DNA from: an uncultured Clostridia bacterium
Lineage (GTDB): Bacteria > Bacillota > Clostridia > Christensenellales > UBA1242
Assembly (NCBI GenBank): GCA_947625165.1
Contig: CANQNH010000003.1
Location: forward strand, 1 to 43,723
Length of the DNA stretch: 43,723 nt
Direction of reading: 5' to 3'
Shown: one piece after another, positions 21,401 to 27,812 of the stretch
Numbering within the stretch: position 1 is the first letter of the stretch
Layout: each line of letters opens with the position of its first letter
Translations under genes and position numbers: made by a program
Notes under the pieces: generated by a model
The model's database searches: none
What the model saw: the letters and a program-made list of their open reading frames with translations, nothing else
What the model was told of the DNA's origin: nothing

Positions 21401-23973
21401 GTCACTTGTTCGGTGCGGTTGTCAATTTCAAGGTCGGCATATTTCACCTTTGCCAAGTGAGTGACTTGCAAAACAATTTCGCCGGTCAAATAAAGCCTTT
21501 CATCAGCATTCTTTGCCCGAACTTTCAGTTTGACAACCCCCTCTTCATCAAAACCTTCCGTCAAAACAAGTTTGATGCTTTCCGCTTCCTGAACATTCAC
21601 TGTTTCGGCACATTTTGTCGAAACCCCGTCATCCTCGCCGGCAACCGCAAAGGCCTCCACAGCCGTCACATTTTCGTCAAGACTTGAAAGTTCAACAAAA
21701 AAGCCCGTTGCCTTGGTCAACCCCTGTTCTTTCAAACTTTCGTCAAAGCCAAACTTAAAGTTTTCTGCATCAAAAACAAACTCAATTTGTTTTGCAACAC
21801 AAATTTTTTCTTTCAATCCGCCAGATGACAAGGTTACATTCTCATTGTTGCTGATGGCAAAAACTTCAACATAATAATAGCCTTCGTGTTCAAACTCAAA
21901 TGTGTTTGTGGAGCAGGTTTCAACGGTCATCTCTTTGCTCGTCAGCCCTTTTGACAAATCACAAGCCTCAAAAGCCGCCTTATCCGGTTTTCCGTCAGCA
22001 GTGACAAATTCATAATATTCCAACCGATATTCATTTGCGCCCGCAACCTGTCCCCAAATGTATGTCAGTTGTGTTTCATCATCTCTGGCAACAGAGGTTG
22101 GCGTTTTCAAAATTTGCAGTTCTTTTTCAGTTCCAGACTTAATCACAAACTCTTCTTCACCGGCAACCGCAACAACACGAAGCCGAAACTGCTCGTTCAC
22201 TGGCGAAAGCGCTGTTTCAATGCGAGAGGAAAGTTCAATCTTCACCTGTCCATCTTCTTGAATTTGGACAGTGTAAAGTGGTTGCACTGTTTCGCCAACA
22301 ACATTTTCAAAACTTTCCCCATTCCACCTTTGAAGTTCATAGTCTGTGGCATTCTCCACCGCTTCAAACGAGAAAACCGATTTTCCATTTTCATATTTGT
22401 GCAGAATGCCGTCCGAAATTTGAGCAAGTTTGACAAATGTCAATTCCTCGCTTTCTGCGGAGTTCAAAACATATGCATCACTTCCCGAAACCTCGTTTTG
22501 CTGCTGCGTTGGCATCTGTTTGATGCTGACCGTTTCTTTTCCAACATCACCAAACGCGAACGCTGTTTCAGCGCTTGCCGCCCCTTGCATAAAACCATCG
22601 CCCGTCACACCCAAACGCTCAATTCCAAGCCTTGTCGAAACAAGTGGTGCGTTTGCAGTGACCGTCAAATTTATGCTGTCTCCGTTGATTTCGTTTTCTT
22701 TCGCAGTGGCGCTTTCAACTTTTGGCAGTTTATAAATCCTGTCAAACACAACCTCGTTGCTGTGATAGAAATATTTTTCCTCAACCTTTTTCGTGTTTGA
22801 GGCGACAACAGAAAGTTTCCAAATCCCCGCTGCCAAATCAGGAAGGTCGGTGAGAATGGTTGCATCACTGTTTTCAAATGTATGCTTTGACGACGTCACC
22901 TCTGTTGATGCCGTGAGAACATATTTCTCCGCTTTTTCATCAGTTTGAATTTGAATGCGTCCGCCATAAGTGCTTGAAAAATCATAGGTTGCATTTGGAG
23001 TGGCAAGTTTTTCAATGTTCAAAACTTCGCTTTCGCGCGCCCACTTTTCCCCAGTGGCATCAAACACCACAACCGAAACCGTTGCAGTTGTGCCAGGCTC
23101 AATCGCGTCAAAATAAGCCGACAAATCCATTTCGGTTTCTTCGGTCAGCTCGCCAAGTTCTCTGCCGTTCATTCGGACTTTATATTTCGCATTATCACCA
23201 GCAACAACACTGCTCCAAGACAATTTGCCTGTTTCGCCATCCCACGAAATTCCGCCGTTTTCAACAGTCAGTTCTGGCATAAATCCAAAGAAGAATGTTT
23301 GAGGGGTCACCACTTCGCTGTCATCAAAATAGCCCAATTTTTCGGCCTTGAAAGTCAAGCGATATTCTCCCACATCGGTCAAAACAAGTTTGTTTGGAGT
23401 TTCGCCATCGCCAGACGCCACCACTCTTTGATAGAAATCCTCCGAGCCCACAGTGACATCAGGATTTTCAGCATTATGTAAGATTTTTTGTCCCTCAACG
23501 ATGTATGCCTTTGCAAAGGTTGGGTCGCTTTGAGAGGTGTCAGTTTCAAACATTCCAAAACTTTCGTCCCAAGTTATCACCGCAACATCTTCGTTGTTTT
23601 CGTCTTTCTGAATTTCCATCTTGAAATTTGATGGCGCTTCAAATGGTTTGGCAACAACCACTTTCATCGAGGCAAGAGAGTTTTTGTTGAAAGTCGCATA
23701 GACTGTTGTGACACCAGACTTTTTCGCTTTAAACCCACCATCAACTTTCTCAAAAAGAGTGTCGTTTGAAAAACGATAGCCGATTTCATCTTTTTCGGCG
23801 TTCTTCAAATTCAAAAGATTGCCGAAGTCCATAACAAAATCTTGGTTGGAAAGATAGACAACCACTTCATCCTGCACAAAGTTTGCTTCGACTTTTTTCA
23901 GCGAGCACGCCATAAGCATACCCGACAAGGCGAGCATAAACACCGACATCAAAACAGCACAAAACCTTTTCAT
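12442..23973 (-). CDS. Giant lipoprotein (3,843 residues) with FN3-like repeats and GLUG-like tail
   Basis: The start at 23973 is preceded by GAAGAGG; an in-frame ATG at 23991 has no such site. The signal peptide ends L-M-A-C, with the lipid Cys at residue 23. Residues 30 to about 3300 are a long run of divergent 90-130-residue units. Each opens like 'K-L-x-x-P-x' and contains a 'G-x-L-x-(W/F)' strand followed by 'A-x-x-Y-x-(V/L)', for example 'NLTWEGVDAEQYYVYF' and 'LTYIWGQVAGANEYRLEY'. This is the pattern of fibronectin type III-like surface repeats; I count at least two dozen. Around 3325-3425 is an SH3-like insertion ('GEVLNVAEDVAEKDHIKII'). From 3511 a 'GTSANPYVIKTAQQFANI' module with 'FDGILLGNGNTV' begins a GLUG-like beta-helix. 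There is no LPxTG motif. Probably an extended adhesin; the target is unknown. It ends abruptly within the helix region, so truncation is possible. Confidence 0.92.
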   Translation of the reverse strand: MKRFCAVLMSVFMLALSGMLMACSLKKVEANFVQDEVVVYLSNQDFVMDFGNLLNLKNAEKDEIGYRFSNDTLFEKVDGGFKAKKSGVTTVYATFNKNSLASMKVVVAKPFEAPSNFKMEIQKDENNEDVAVITWDESFGMFETDTSQSDPTFAKAYIVEGQKILHNAENPDVTVGSEDFYQRVVASGDGETPNKLVLTDVGEYRLTFKAEKLGYFDDSEVVTPQTFFFGFMPELTVENGGISWDGETGKLSWSSVVAGDNAKYKVRMNGRELGELTEETEMDLSAYFDAIEPGTTATVSVVVFDATGEKWARESEVLNIEKLATPNATYDFSSTYGGRIQIQTDEKAEKYVLTASTEVTSSKHTFENSDATILTDLPDLAAGIWKLSVVASNTKKVEEKYFYHSNEVVFDRIYKLPKVESATAKENEINGDSINLTVTANAPLVSTRLGIERLGVTGDGFMQGAASAETAFAFGDVGKETVSIKQMPTQQQNEVSGSDAYVLNSAESEELTFVKLAQISDGILHKYENGKSVFSFEAVENATDYELQRWNGESFENVVGETVQPLYTVQIQEDGQVKIELSSRIETALSPVNEQFRLRVVAVAGEEEFVIKSGTEKELQILKTPTSVARDDETQLTYIWGQVAGANEYRLEYYEFVTADGKPDKAAFEACDLSKGLTSKEMTVETCSTNTFEFEHEGYYYVEVFAISNNENVTLSSGGLKEKICVAKQIEFVFDAENFKFGFDESLKEQGLTKATGFFVELSSLDENVTAVEAFAVAGEDDGVSTKCAETVNVQEAESIKLVLTEGFDEEGVVKLKVRAKNADERLYLTGEIVLQVTHLAKVKYADLEIDNRTEQVTIRKTKGVSEIVVSKGDKLLANSTEDATIKIVDDEGNFVKFSLDITLNGSKKEGNYFEIEKTESEDETELNVFLESGKSNIAFQRLSNPTNLQFESGKLVFEHDQATATAYYVVDIDCTGVNGDTNKFTVRFETEKVTVDRHSGEFGVKVDYVEELLEGNKISINIQSFIDKLNEVEDLSSVFAQANSIKFRVFAYQNTERDSEGSTFVQISSLFAKTANEEDFVEVKKFDEVVPTFDYEGQNYTLSWNSAAVGGEPLGAPQLANVQYEIYVRSESGEDTLLESVSTNSFTNFTSEHKTVGQFFTFYVKVSHPQYLTSNASSLVKIYKLRPLDKVTLTDLAELAYVAPEIDFSTAVKVEYGSRVLSENSTSGKVKIEGTENPYDFTIIGQKVEEKEHPEQEEAGKLLCTTYYINSEKASWTAKAMNDEGVKPENDTITFEGNVVSWKEYGVGKNLPSLEYVLIFKDTAGRIATFKTTKTSVNLTDAEDENAQQLLQDLQEFQAGEITVSLSAHLGAYSVVAGDVFYADAQKLLNTVDEGAGECNHYIYNASAVTQKLAMPELSALEYVYEKSDPLNAQHPDVKLSLKGNYGGNGTFEIYRVASTGREYLRKVTASNAGEAYDVTLSSAEIANYLTTENDLKFEIYAVSEGDNAHALLPSSAYVLTLKRAHDLSGVTFKPDQIGFGKVVQFTYSEEFLEELAEGVVLKVDIFSGESSSPTITTSKAFFVTFSGEVDGSEGLFEYDLGTTQSEWFNENLASGGQIKLSAFVNNSAQNSKYFLASVGGTQVNASGMVESEPFEVLASVSDANISRTVNGFEITGGRDGKVAYFVKNGAEIYVVKANGEGRFVFDAPDNWENGQFNLKVMATHETEVISTQTKYYVSSVEKEVLFTMKRLESVDADTIKIERSDDEMRLVWKVVDNAQGYILRTYKVVDGEKGDLVYEYQTDNTNSGGLVKRTLYEIFGETYENLIGENKFSREDLEEDCQVFFELVAVGDGENFNNSHACTFNATIVGNPIRKEDVSVSMGRVYLAGLEEGQKLMYRYVIVDGLETRPIQSWKTTTVVNSTTVLLEIDLKEESAQAFYVEVVIIGEGAASGANFLLDSMPYSSFGDFGFYKVNDILQIQHDPDHPDGITFTLDTLDENNFLYVGRNKQSLDKEEVVSIELTGGITSTSGVGVDFRYSLLDILTALSDSGWSVEMTENMSLTFWAYKQSTPEALYLASKAAKYEFSYISDIQFQEVVKLGTDAKNKGDGDIQEDFVNTYVLFGNDDDEEDMVGGFLTSGFYVKVKQDDFVQTVFVSKEQALSNPYFETTFAVNLVDVFNNEKLEGRSGYFELEFAKVGTKTKFCVSDWLKTDKSGKPFKFFRYANVTSLMIRGGNLTWEGVDAEQYYVYFVASIGGSSPVAWAHIKTKTTTVDTSKMFCDDTSIYVAVQAICEDTSNLSVVSSALTFYSDVSGLPIKVRKNKVQTSVIQIDDGRLFIDWNKDGKFFKLLTEEPSEARSLSMIAEELASEDTIFEEPFTFTLKDLLEENMLFLRLRFTPLAEGGGVQGYARSYDVPIVELVSNLIDFYSRNASGNLKDRIDALVEATTLGSSKATLANFYERIERASAGLGGPALFVDDYLNTLQAGKYKMEYCLLGNAFSLNSYMYEYENSLGKNEIYINGEPDVTITVDQEKSQDYTKALKVTVKKSKVWTYSSSSSAYTQIDATGYYLKVGESYYTLVQSGGWRLQCLSNTALSTTATVTDNGDTLEFYINYNSGDSLLGRFESEIDKVEPKQFQICAIGTDYSLSSKSEMFAMTFLELTQFGIRDGQFYWQTQQNRDTYVIYKQNRATEESTRVSGDLTNPTFSLSGMDGTEASGAGLYEYIRFLLIGGVTGNTIYVDSDMLQIQNVFKLYAPQLQNKLGHLFIKGDEQNRTYLANSYSDTDKYVYNLYNDVSTIGLTYLQVCDEEKYFGFEYETGIVPGLDPETPEAAFKATEFNAKNFYAESLGSTATFKKKTNGSSSAYYIKDLECVDVATGEARTEGVVVKSNVGALPAVMLDKVVQETMQIVGGLLNFDTVVGREIDGSSLKIPESAQDVYKIRVERYTTNEVENVETRVGTEDDIETFYTALEKDGKIVFDFLNVKEKPELDREDVLYKVTVQAVALLSGSNEVPLVEGGFAGGHTKYANSNFESLMSEGAVLSGLKRIKPIDEGSLSVNENGLLSWTYTPAVTSVAGDTLTENNLENYFRFVVADENGREYVGTKTITYADGTFTITFAETPGERTIPEGISTLQVYVVIGSGNPDRQLINSVARSGQFTKLTGILGTDFEVLTMSGNEYISFENYFTRPDSQQNEIVAHFEDLNALNGSAEREIVFTSSKNKLYIMKDSVNTESVSWPDGYVEDYVIITSEDTSKVWFEVRCEGKLNSNRSEAFMLHRTSVENVKIAWDDEEQEFSWDYPFNSFNSVVTAQQMKYVYTANATCPLYENEDDLETPSEKTVESGEVLNVAEDVAEKDHIKIIKDGAFYFVKRTDFKKEIQEDMGEDGAQKTKTFDGSALVKVVENQGENAIVEIEGELFRVSASKIEKPTFVVEATYIIGDAQEVRTYTIKESTFKPTIVATVKLKLRIKLNQTSIQSDELSYVDETDADGNGSTDSVEFNLFAEGQGTSANPYVIKTAQQFANIKHRMSKDLNEYTTAGLQHKDEETRYYFSLEPEGDDGLQLDFSGIYVDGAFDGILLGNGNTVSFTSSGVERLDSTLDVRNTDTAISDGNETKFSFKNATALFREIRQGAQIQNLHIKANFQSSATIQDRTLISAIAISNSGVIEGVEIDEFSTNFVGYVASSTVLTMSYSGVVSVNRGTLKNCKFNAQTEIQDSGRAQNIFFAGLVYTNYATLEDCSTAETASLKMVLSATGASGIQIAGIAISNIGGNIKAENNATISVNATKSNSMTCFAGGVVVLQKGVFDLQTQSTKVPTVSGISTMTVDDGSGYATTKSVG

Positions 23974-24037
23974 AAAAAACCTCTTCAACATTTTGAGAAT
24001 TTTCTTTCGGATGGTCGCGTCAAAACTACTTGTTTTT

Positions 24038-24067
24038 ATTTTAACACTTTTGGTTTGAATTTATCAA
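24038..24067 (-). promoter_or_regulatory. Putative promoter of the giant lipoprotein operon
   Basis: On the minus strand TTGATA (24062-24067), an 18-base spacer, and TAAAAT (24038-24043). The predicted leader is about 60 bases. Confidence 0.6.
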
Positions 24068-24251
24068 ATAAAAACACGAAATAAATTATATAAAAATAAA
24101 GACATTTTTTCTCGCCGTTTTGTGAACAAACCACCACATCTCAAAAAAGTTTTTCTGTTCGATTTTTAAAGGCAGAAAAATCAATCAAAAACACAACAAA
24201 TTTTTAAGAAAACAAACAAAAGCAAAAAAACAAAAAAATAAAAAAATTCAA

Positions 24252-24289
24252 AAAAAATGCGTTTTTTTACAATTTTTTACGCATTTTTT
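24252..24289 (-). terminator. Hairpin terminator of the RluA-family gene (possibly bidirectional)
   Basis: A perfect 11-base inverted repeat (arms 24252-24262 and 24279-24289, core ATGCGT/ACGCAT flanked by A6/T6) with a 16-base loop. On the minus strand it is followed by more T residues. It lies about 70 bases past the stop of the pseudouridine synthase gene. Confidence 0.6.
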
Positions 24290-24358
24290 AATAATTTTTT
24301 CAACTTTTTCATTTTTCACATATTTTTTCACCATAGAAAATCGGATGGAAAAATAGTT

Positions 24359-25177
24359 TCAAAATGTTCTCCATTTTGGCAATTTTTCAAAAGTCTGGTT
24401 GTTCAAACTTTCCAGCTTAACCCAATCAAATTTCAACCGATAGCAGCACAATTTTTGATGATTTTGTCCAAATTTTTTGTTGTCGCTGTTCTTGCCATAT
24501 TTGCCATCACCCATAATTGGAAAGCCCAAAAATGCAAGATGCGCCCTGATTTGATGCGTTCTGCCGGTCAACAATTCCACCTCAAGCACACTTGTCTCGT
24601 TGCCCGCTTTGAGCGTTTTGATTTTTGTTGAAATTGGCAAAGAGTTTTTGACAGGTCGGTCAAAAATTTTCACAAAGGATTTGTCGCTGTCTTTCACCAA
24701 AAAAGCATCAAAAGTTTTGTCCACATCAAGCCTGCCAATCACTTCTGTGAGATAAAATTTGTGAATTTTGTGATTTTTTATGGCATTTTTAAGCAATTTT
24801 TCGCTTTTTTCATTTTTTGCAAAAACAACAAGCCCTTCTGTGTTGCGGTCCAGACGATGCACTGCAACGGCTTTGACAACTCCTTCAACACCATTTTCGC
24901 CCTGCGTTTCAATTCCTGCGTGCTTAAAAACAATGATGCAATCATCGTCCTCAAAGACCCTTTCAACTTTCTTTTCCAAGATATCTGGCAGAAAGTAACA
25001 AATCACCGTCTGCCCCGCACAAACCAAAACATCGTCTTTCACAGCAACGCCGTCAACCCGAACATCTTTGCTACGCAGCATCTTTCGGGCATCAGAAAAA
25101 GAAAATCCGCAATCTTGCAGAATAGCACTGATTTTTTTTGTTTTTTCGACTATAATTTCCTTTTTGTTCATATACAT
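24359..25177 (-). CDS. RluA-family pseudouridine synthase with S4 domain
   Basis: Isomerises specific uridines in rRNA or tRNA to pseudouridine in the cytosol. The 272-residue protein has an N-terminal S4 RNA-binding domain (about 16-60, 'ARKMLRSKDVRVDGVAVKDD'). The catalytic motif 'HRLDRNTEGL' has Asp110 as nucleophile, and the RluA hallmark 'LLTGRTHQIRAHLAFLGFPIMGD' lies at about 200-225. The length is slightly short compared with RluD. The start is ambiguous between ATG 25177 and ATG 25171, and neither has a clear ribosome binding site. It is divergent from yabP. In Bacillus another S4 protein (YabO/RqcP) is the neighbour of yabP, so an S4-containing neighbour here is curious. The exact target site cannot be told from sequence. 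Confidence 0.9.
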   Translation of the reverse strand: MYMNKKEIIVEKTKKISAILQDCGFSFSDARKMLRSKDVRVDGVAVKDDVLVCAGQTVICYFLPDILEKKVERVFEDDDCIIVFKHAGIETQGENGVEGVVKAVAVHRLDRNTEGLVVFAKNEKSEKLLKNAIKNHKIHKFYLTEVIGRLDVDKTFDAFLVKDSDKSFVKIFDRPVKNSLPISTKIKTLKAGNETSVLEVELLTGRTHQIRAHLAFLGFPIMGDGKYGKNSDNKKFGQNHQKLCCYRLKFDWVKLESLNNQTFEKLPKWRTF

Positions 25178-25251
25178 AAGTTGAGAAAATTGTTTTTCTT
25201 CAAAGAAAATTTAGCATATTTTTTGCATTTTTGCAAGCAAAAGGAGAAAAT

Positions 25252-25500
25252 ATGGAAACAATTTTGATTGAGGACAGAAAAAAACTGATAATCAAGGGCG
25301 CAACACGGGTGCTTTCATCAACAAACACTCAAGCCGTTGTTGAACTTGGCGGAACAAACATCGTTGTTTCTGGGACAAACATTGAAGTGACAAAACTTGA
25401 CCTTGAAAACAAAGAGGTTTGTTTTTCTGGCAGCTTCACCGCGCTGAAATATGCACAAAAAACAGAGAAAACAAATTTGTTGAAAAGGCTGTTTAAATAA
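25252..25500 (+). CDS. yabP: YabP/YqfC-family sporulation protein
   Basis: An 82-residue protein matching the YabP family pattern: an opening beta-strand segment ('ILIEDRKKLIIKGATRVLSS'), a central 'VVELGGTNIVVSGTNIEVTKLDLENKEVCFSG' strand repeat, and a C-terminal 'LLKRLFK' ending typical of the family. In Bacillus, YabP is a mother-cell protein under SigE needed for spore coat/cortex development. Start 25252 follows AAGGAG by 5 bases; a longer frame from 25231 includes the ribosome binding site and is rejected. The yabQ-like gene follows after 2 bases, the conserved yabP-yabQ order, which strengthens the call. No convincing SigE promoter was recognised. Confidence 0.82.
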   Translation: METILIEDRKKLIIKGATRVLSSTNTQAVVELGGTNIVVSGTNIEVTKLDLENKEVCFSGSFTALKYAQKTEKTNLLKRLFK

Positions 25501-25502
25501 GT

Positions 25503-25883
25503 ATGTTGTATGAAACACTTGCCCAGCCAACGATATTTTTTTGCATATGTTTGGGCGGATTTTTTTCTGGAATAATTTTTGACCTAAAAACGATTTTGAC
25601 AACTTTTTTCAAAAAAAATCGTTTTTTTTGCCATTTTTTTATGTTTTTGGCATCATTTTTTGTGATTTTTCTGTTTTTTGTTTTAAATTTGAAACTTAAT
25701 TTTGGTGAATTTCGGCTTTACACCGTCTTCACATTTTTGCTTGCTTTTTGCATTGAGCGCTTCTTTGTTTCCAATTTTGTTGCAAAACCCGTCGCCAAGT
25801 GTTACAATATCATCAAAGGAAAAATCAATGAGCGAAGAACAGCAAGAGCAAAAAAAAATCAAACTGAAAATTGTCAAAACTGA
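25503..25883 (+). CDS. yabQ: YabQ-like sporulation membrane protein
   Basis: A 126-residue membrane protein with three or four hydrophobic segments (about 7-25, 40-60, 68-85), an opening 'PTIFFCICLGGFFSGIIFDL' typical of the YabQ family, and a basic C-terminal tail. In Bacillus YabQ is a mother-cell membrane protein required for cortex formation. The assignment rests on the opening motif, topology and position directly after yabP (2-base gap). There is no own ribosome binding site, so translation is likely coupled. Its last 56 bases overlap the start of the next gene in another frame. Confidence 0.72.
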   Translation: MLYETLAQPTIFFCICLGGFFSGIIFDLKTILTTFFKKNRFFCHFFMFLASFFVIFLFFVLNLKLNFGEFRLYTVFTFLLAFCIERFFVSNFVAKPVAKCYNIIKGKINERRTARAKKNQTENCQN

Positions 25884-26187
25884 CACTCCTGACGAGCAAG
25901 CACTCGCAGAAAAAAAAACGACAATCAAATTGTCTGTCAGGGCAAAAGATGACGATTTGCAATCTGACAAAAAAAATTCCGAAAACGAAAATCAAACAAA
26001 CGAGAACAAAAAAGGCTCGGCCTTCAAAATTACGGCAATCGTTTTGACAACAATTCTTGTTGTTGCCATCATCGTTCAAATCTGCGTTATGGTTTGGCTC
26101 AAATTCTCAACAGACAACTTGAAAAACAAAAATGACAAAATTCCTCCTGTGGAAGATGCCTCATACAGTCTTTTTGTTGACGAATAG
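25828..26187 (+). CDS. Small single-span membrane protein after yabQ
   Basis: A 119-residue protein: a highly charged cytosolic N-terminus (about 1-67, rich in Lys, Glu, Gln, Asn), one membrane helix (about 69-92, 'AFKITAIVLTTILVVAIIVQ'), and a short acidic outside tail. It occupies the slot where divIC sits in Bacillus, but it lacks the leucine-zipper coiled coil outside the membrane expected of DivIC/FtsB, so I do not call it that. ATG 25828 follows AAAGGA and lies inside the 3' end of yabQ (56-base overlap). Its stop is 2 bases from the stop of the convergent cvpA gene. Function unknown. Confidence 0.72.
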   Translation: MSEEQQEQKKIKLKIVKTDTPDEQALAEKKTTIKLSVRAKDDDLQSDKKNSENENQTNENKKGSAFKITAIVLTTILVVAIIVQICVMVWLKFSTDNLKNKNDKIPPVEDASYSLFVDE

Positions 26188-26189
26188 GG

Positions 26190-26855
26190 TCAATAGAACA
26201 GACCAACGATTTTTGAAAGCAAATTTTCATATAAAAAATTGGAAATTTGTCCGCTTCTCACAAATTGCAAAAGCCCCTCGCTTAAGATGATGTTTGAAAG
26301 CATAGTAAGCGAGAAAAAGACAATTCCAAACACAATCATCCCTTTCAAAAGCCCTAAAACACCGCCCAAAATGCGATTTCCAACCGAAAACCCGCATTTT
26401 TTTATTAATTTGTTCAGAAAAAGACGCAAAATTTTCAACAAAATTTCAAAAACAATAAAAACAATCAGAAAAAGCACCACTTTGATGAGAATTGTTGAGA
26501 TTGTTGGTGCAAGAATTTGCCCAGCGGTCAAAGTTCCGTCAAAAAAGATGTTTCCAATCAATTTTGAGATGAAAAAGGAAAAAAGTGTGCCAAATTTAGT
26601 CGCTGAAAGCGCAAATTCCAAATCTTCAACGCTGGCAAAATTCCCCTTGACAAGACCATCAAACAGTCCGCCAAGCGTTTCTTTGACAAAATCACCGCAA
26701 TAGTTTTCTGCAATTGGCAAAAATTGATGCATAAGTTGCAAAGAAATCAATGCCACCACAAATGTGCCAACAAGAGAAAACAGCGTTGAAACAAACCCTT
26801 TCAAACACCCACGAACAAAATAGAATGCCAAAATCAAAAGAAGGACAAAATCCAC
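26190..26855 (-). CDS. CvpA family membrane protein
   Basis: A 221-residue integral membrane protein with four hydrophobic segments (about 2-20, 25-42, 115-140, 165-190). It has CvpA features: the N-terminal 'LAFYFVRGCLKGFVSTLFSLVG' and, later, 'NRILGGVLGLLKGMIVFGIVFF'. CvpA was first linked to colicin V export in E. coli; in Firmicutes its role is unclear, possibly envelope homeostasis. The start appears to be GTG at 26855, giving the expected family N-terminus, but no good ribosome binding site precedes it. It is convergent with the yabPQ cluster with only 2 bases between stop codons and no obvious terminator. Confidence 0.82.
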   Translation of the reverse strand: MDFVLLLILAFYFVRGCLKGFVSTLFSLVGTFVVALISLQLMHQFLPIAENYCGDFVKETLGGLFDGLVKGNFASVEDLEFALSATKFGTLFSFFISKLIGNIFFDGTLTAGQILAPTISTILIKVVLFLIVFIVFEILLKILRLFLNKLIKKCGFSVGNRILGGVLGLLKGMIVFGIVFFSLTMLSNIILSEGLLQFVRSGQISNFLYENLLSKIVGLFY

Positions 26856-27018
26856 ATCTCAATTTTTGACTTTTTGTGCTCTTTGCAAACACTTTGAGTA
26901 AAATTTTTGCGATTTTCAAAAAAATGTTTTTGAATGTTTTAAAATATATTTTCTGTTTTTTATTTTTTTCATTTTTCAAAAAAATTGTTTTTTGCACCCA
27001 ATTAACACTATTTTCAAT

Positions 27019-27045
27019 AAAAAAACGAGGTTTTGCTTAAAACTC
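27019..27045 (-). terminator. Intrinsic terminator after the exported 184-residue protein gene
   Basis: On the minus strand GAGTTTT-AAGC-AAAAC(C)TC forms a stem with one bulged base, followed by G and T7. The first arm overlaps the stop codon at 27044-27046. Confidence 0.65.
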
Positions 27046-27598
27046 ATTTTTCTTCATTGGAAACTTGATGCTCTTGCGCATCATCCACTGTTTGTGATTG
27101 AACATCTTCCAAAATTTGTGGCTCAGCATCTTCCAACACCTCTTTTTCATCAATGCTTATCGTTTGGACAAAGTCCCAGAGAGGTTGCATTGTCTTGTCC
27201 ACAAGGTCAACATAGACGCATCGCCCCTGAAAAACACCACGATTTCCACGATACAAGTTGAAGCCTTGATATTCCGGAACAACTTCAAACACAAGTTCAT
27301 CAAAAAGCAAGTCGTTGATTTCACACGGACGCTCAAATTTCAAAGAGACATATGTCCCTTCTTGGATTTTTTGTTGAAAATCATTTTCAAACATCACGGC
27401 AAGAGAAGGCAGCGTGTGAGAACCTTCAAAAAGTGAAGCCACTTGCATTTTCAAATCTTCTTGCTGCTGGGCACTTAAAACAATCTCTTGTCCATCAACA
27501 AGAAGGCTGGTGTTTTGCGCAAATGGTATTGCATCCGTTGCTTGAAAAAACGACATAATCATCATTGGCACTCCGAAAACAAAAAACAGAAACCTCAT
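27044..27598 (-). CDS. Exported protein of unknown function
   Basis: A 184-residue protein with an N-terminal hydrophobic signal or anchor (about residues 2-19, 'RFLFFVFGVPMMIMSFF'). It is followed by a polar domain and an acidic, repetitive C-terminal tail in which 'LEDAEP', 'LEDVQS' and 'VDDAQE' recur. No lipobox and no recognised domain. The ATG at 27598 follows GGGAGGG, a strong ribosome binding site. It lies between cvpA (188 bases downstream, with a terminator) and the ABC operon. Function not recognised. Confidence 0.78.
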   Translation of the reverse strand: MRFLFFVFGVPMMIMSFFQATDAIPFAQNTSLLVDGQEIVLSAQQQEDLKMQVASLFEGSHTLPSLAVMFENDFQQKIQEGTYVSLKFERPCEINDLLFDELVFEVVPEYQGFNLYRGNRGVFQGRCVYVDLVDKTMQPLWDFVQTISIDEKEVLEDAEPQILEDVQSQTVDDAQEHQVSNEEK

Positions 27599-27812
27599 TT
27601 TTCACCCTCCCAAATTTTTGTTTAGTTTGTGAAAAACACAATTTTTAATTCGGTTTTTTCTGTTTTTTGCGATTATTTTTTGATTTTTTTCACATTTTTT
27701 TGCTTTTTTATGATTTTATTACTTTATTTTTCCAATTCTCAAATTTATTTTTTGTTGTGTTTTTTTGTCTGCGAAAATTTTTCTTCATCTGCATATTTTT
27801 GCGCGAGAAATT

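Larger units (their letters stand above)
23974..24358. other. Intergenic region between the giant gene and the RluA-family gene
   Basis: These 385 bases hold the promoter at 24038-24067 and a hairpin terminator at 24252-24289. The remainder (about 24100-24250) is A-rich low-complexity sequence with no credible gene. Confidence 0.6.

Noticed and set aside
12682-23481. Many plus-strand frames of 60-240 codons opposite the giant gene
   Set aside because: They lack ribosome binding sites and domain signals; the minus-strand frame is continuous with a lipoprotein signal and repeats.
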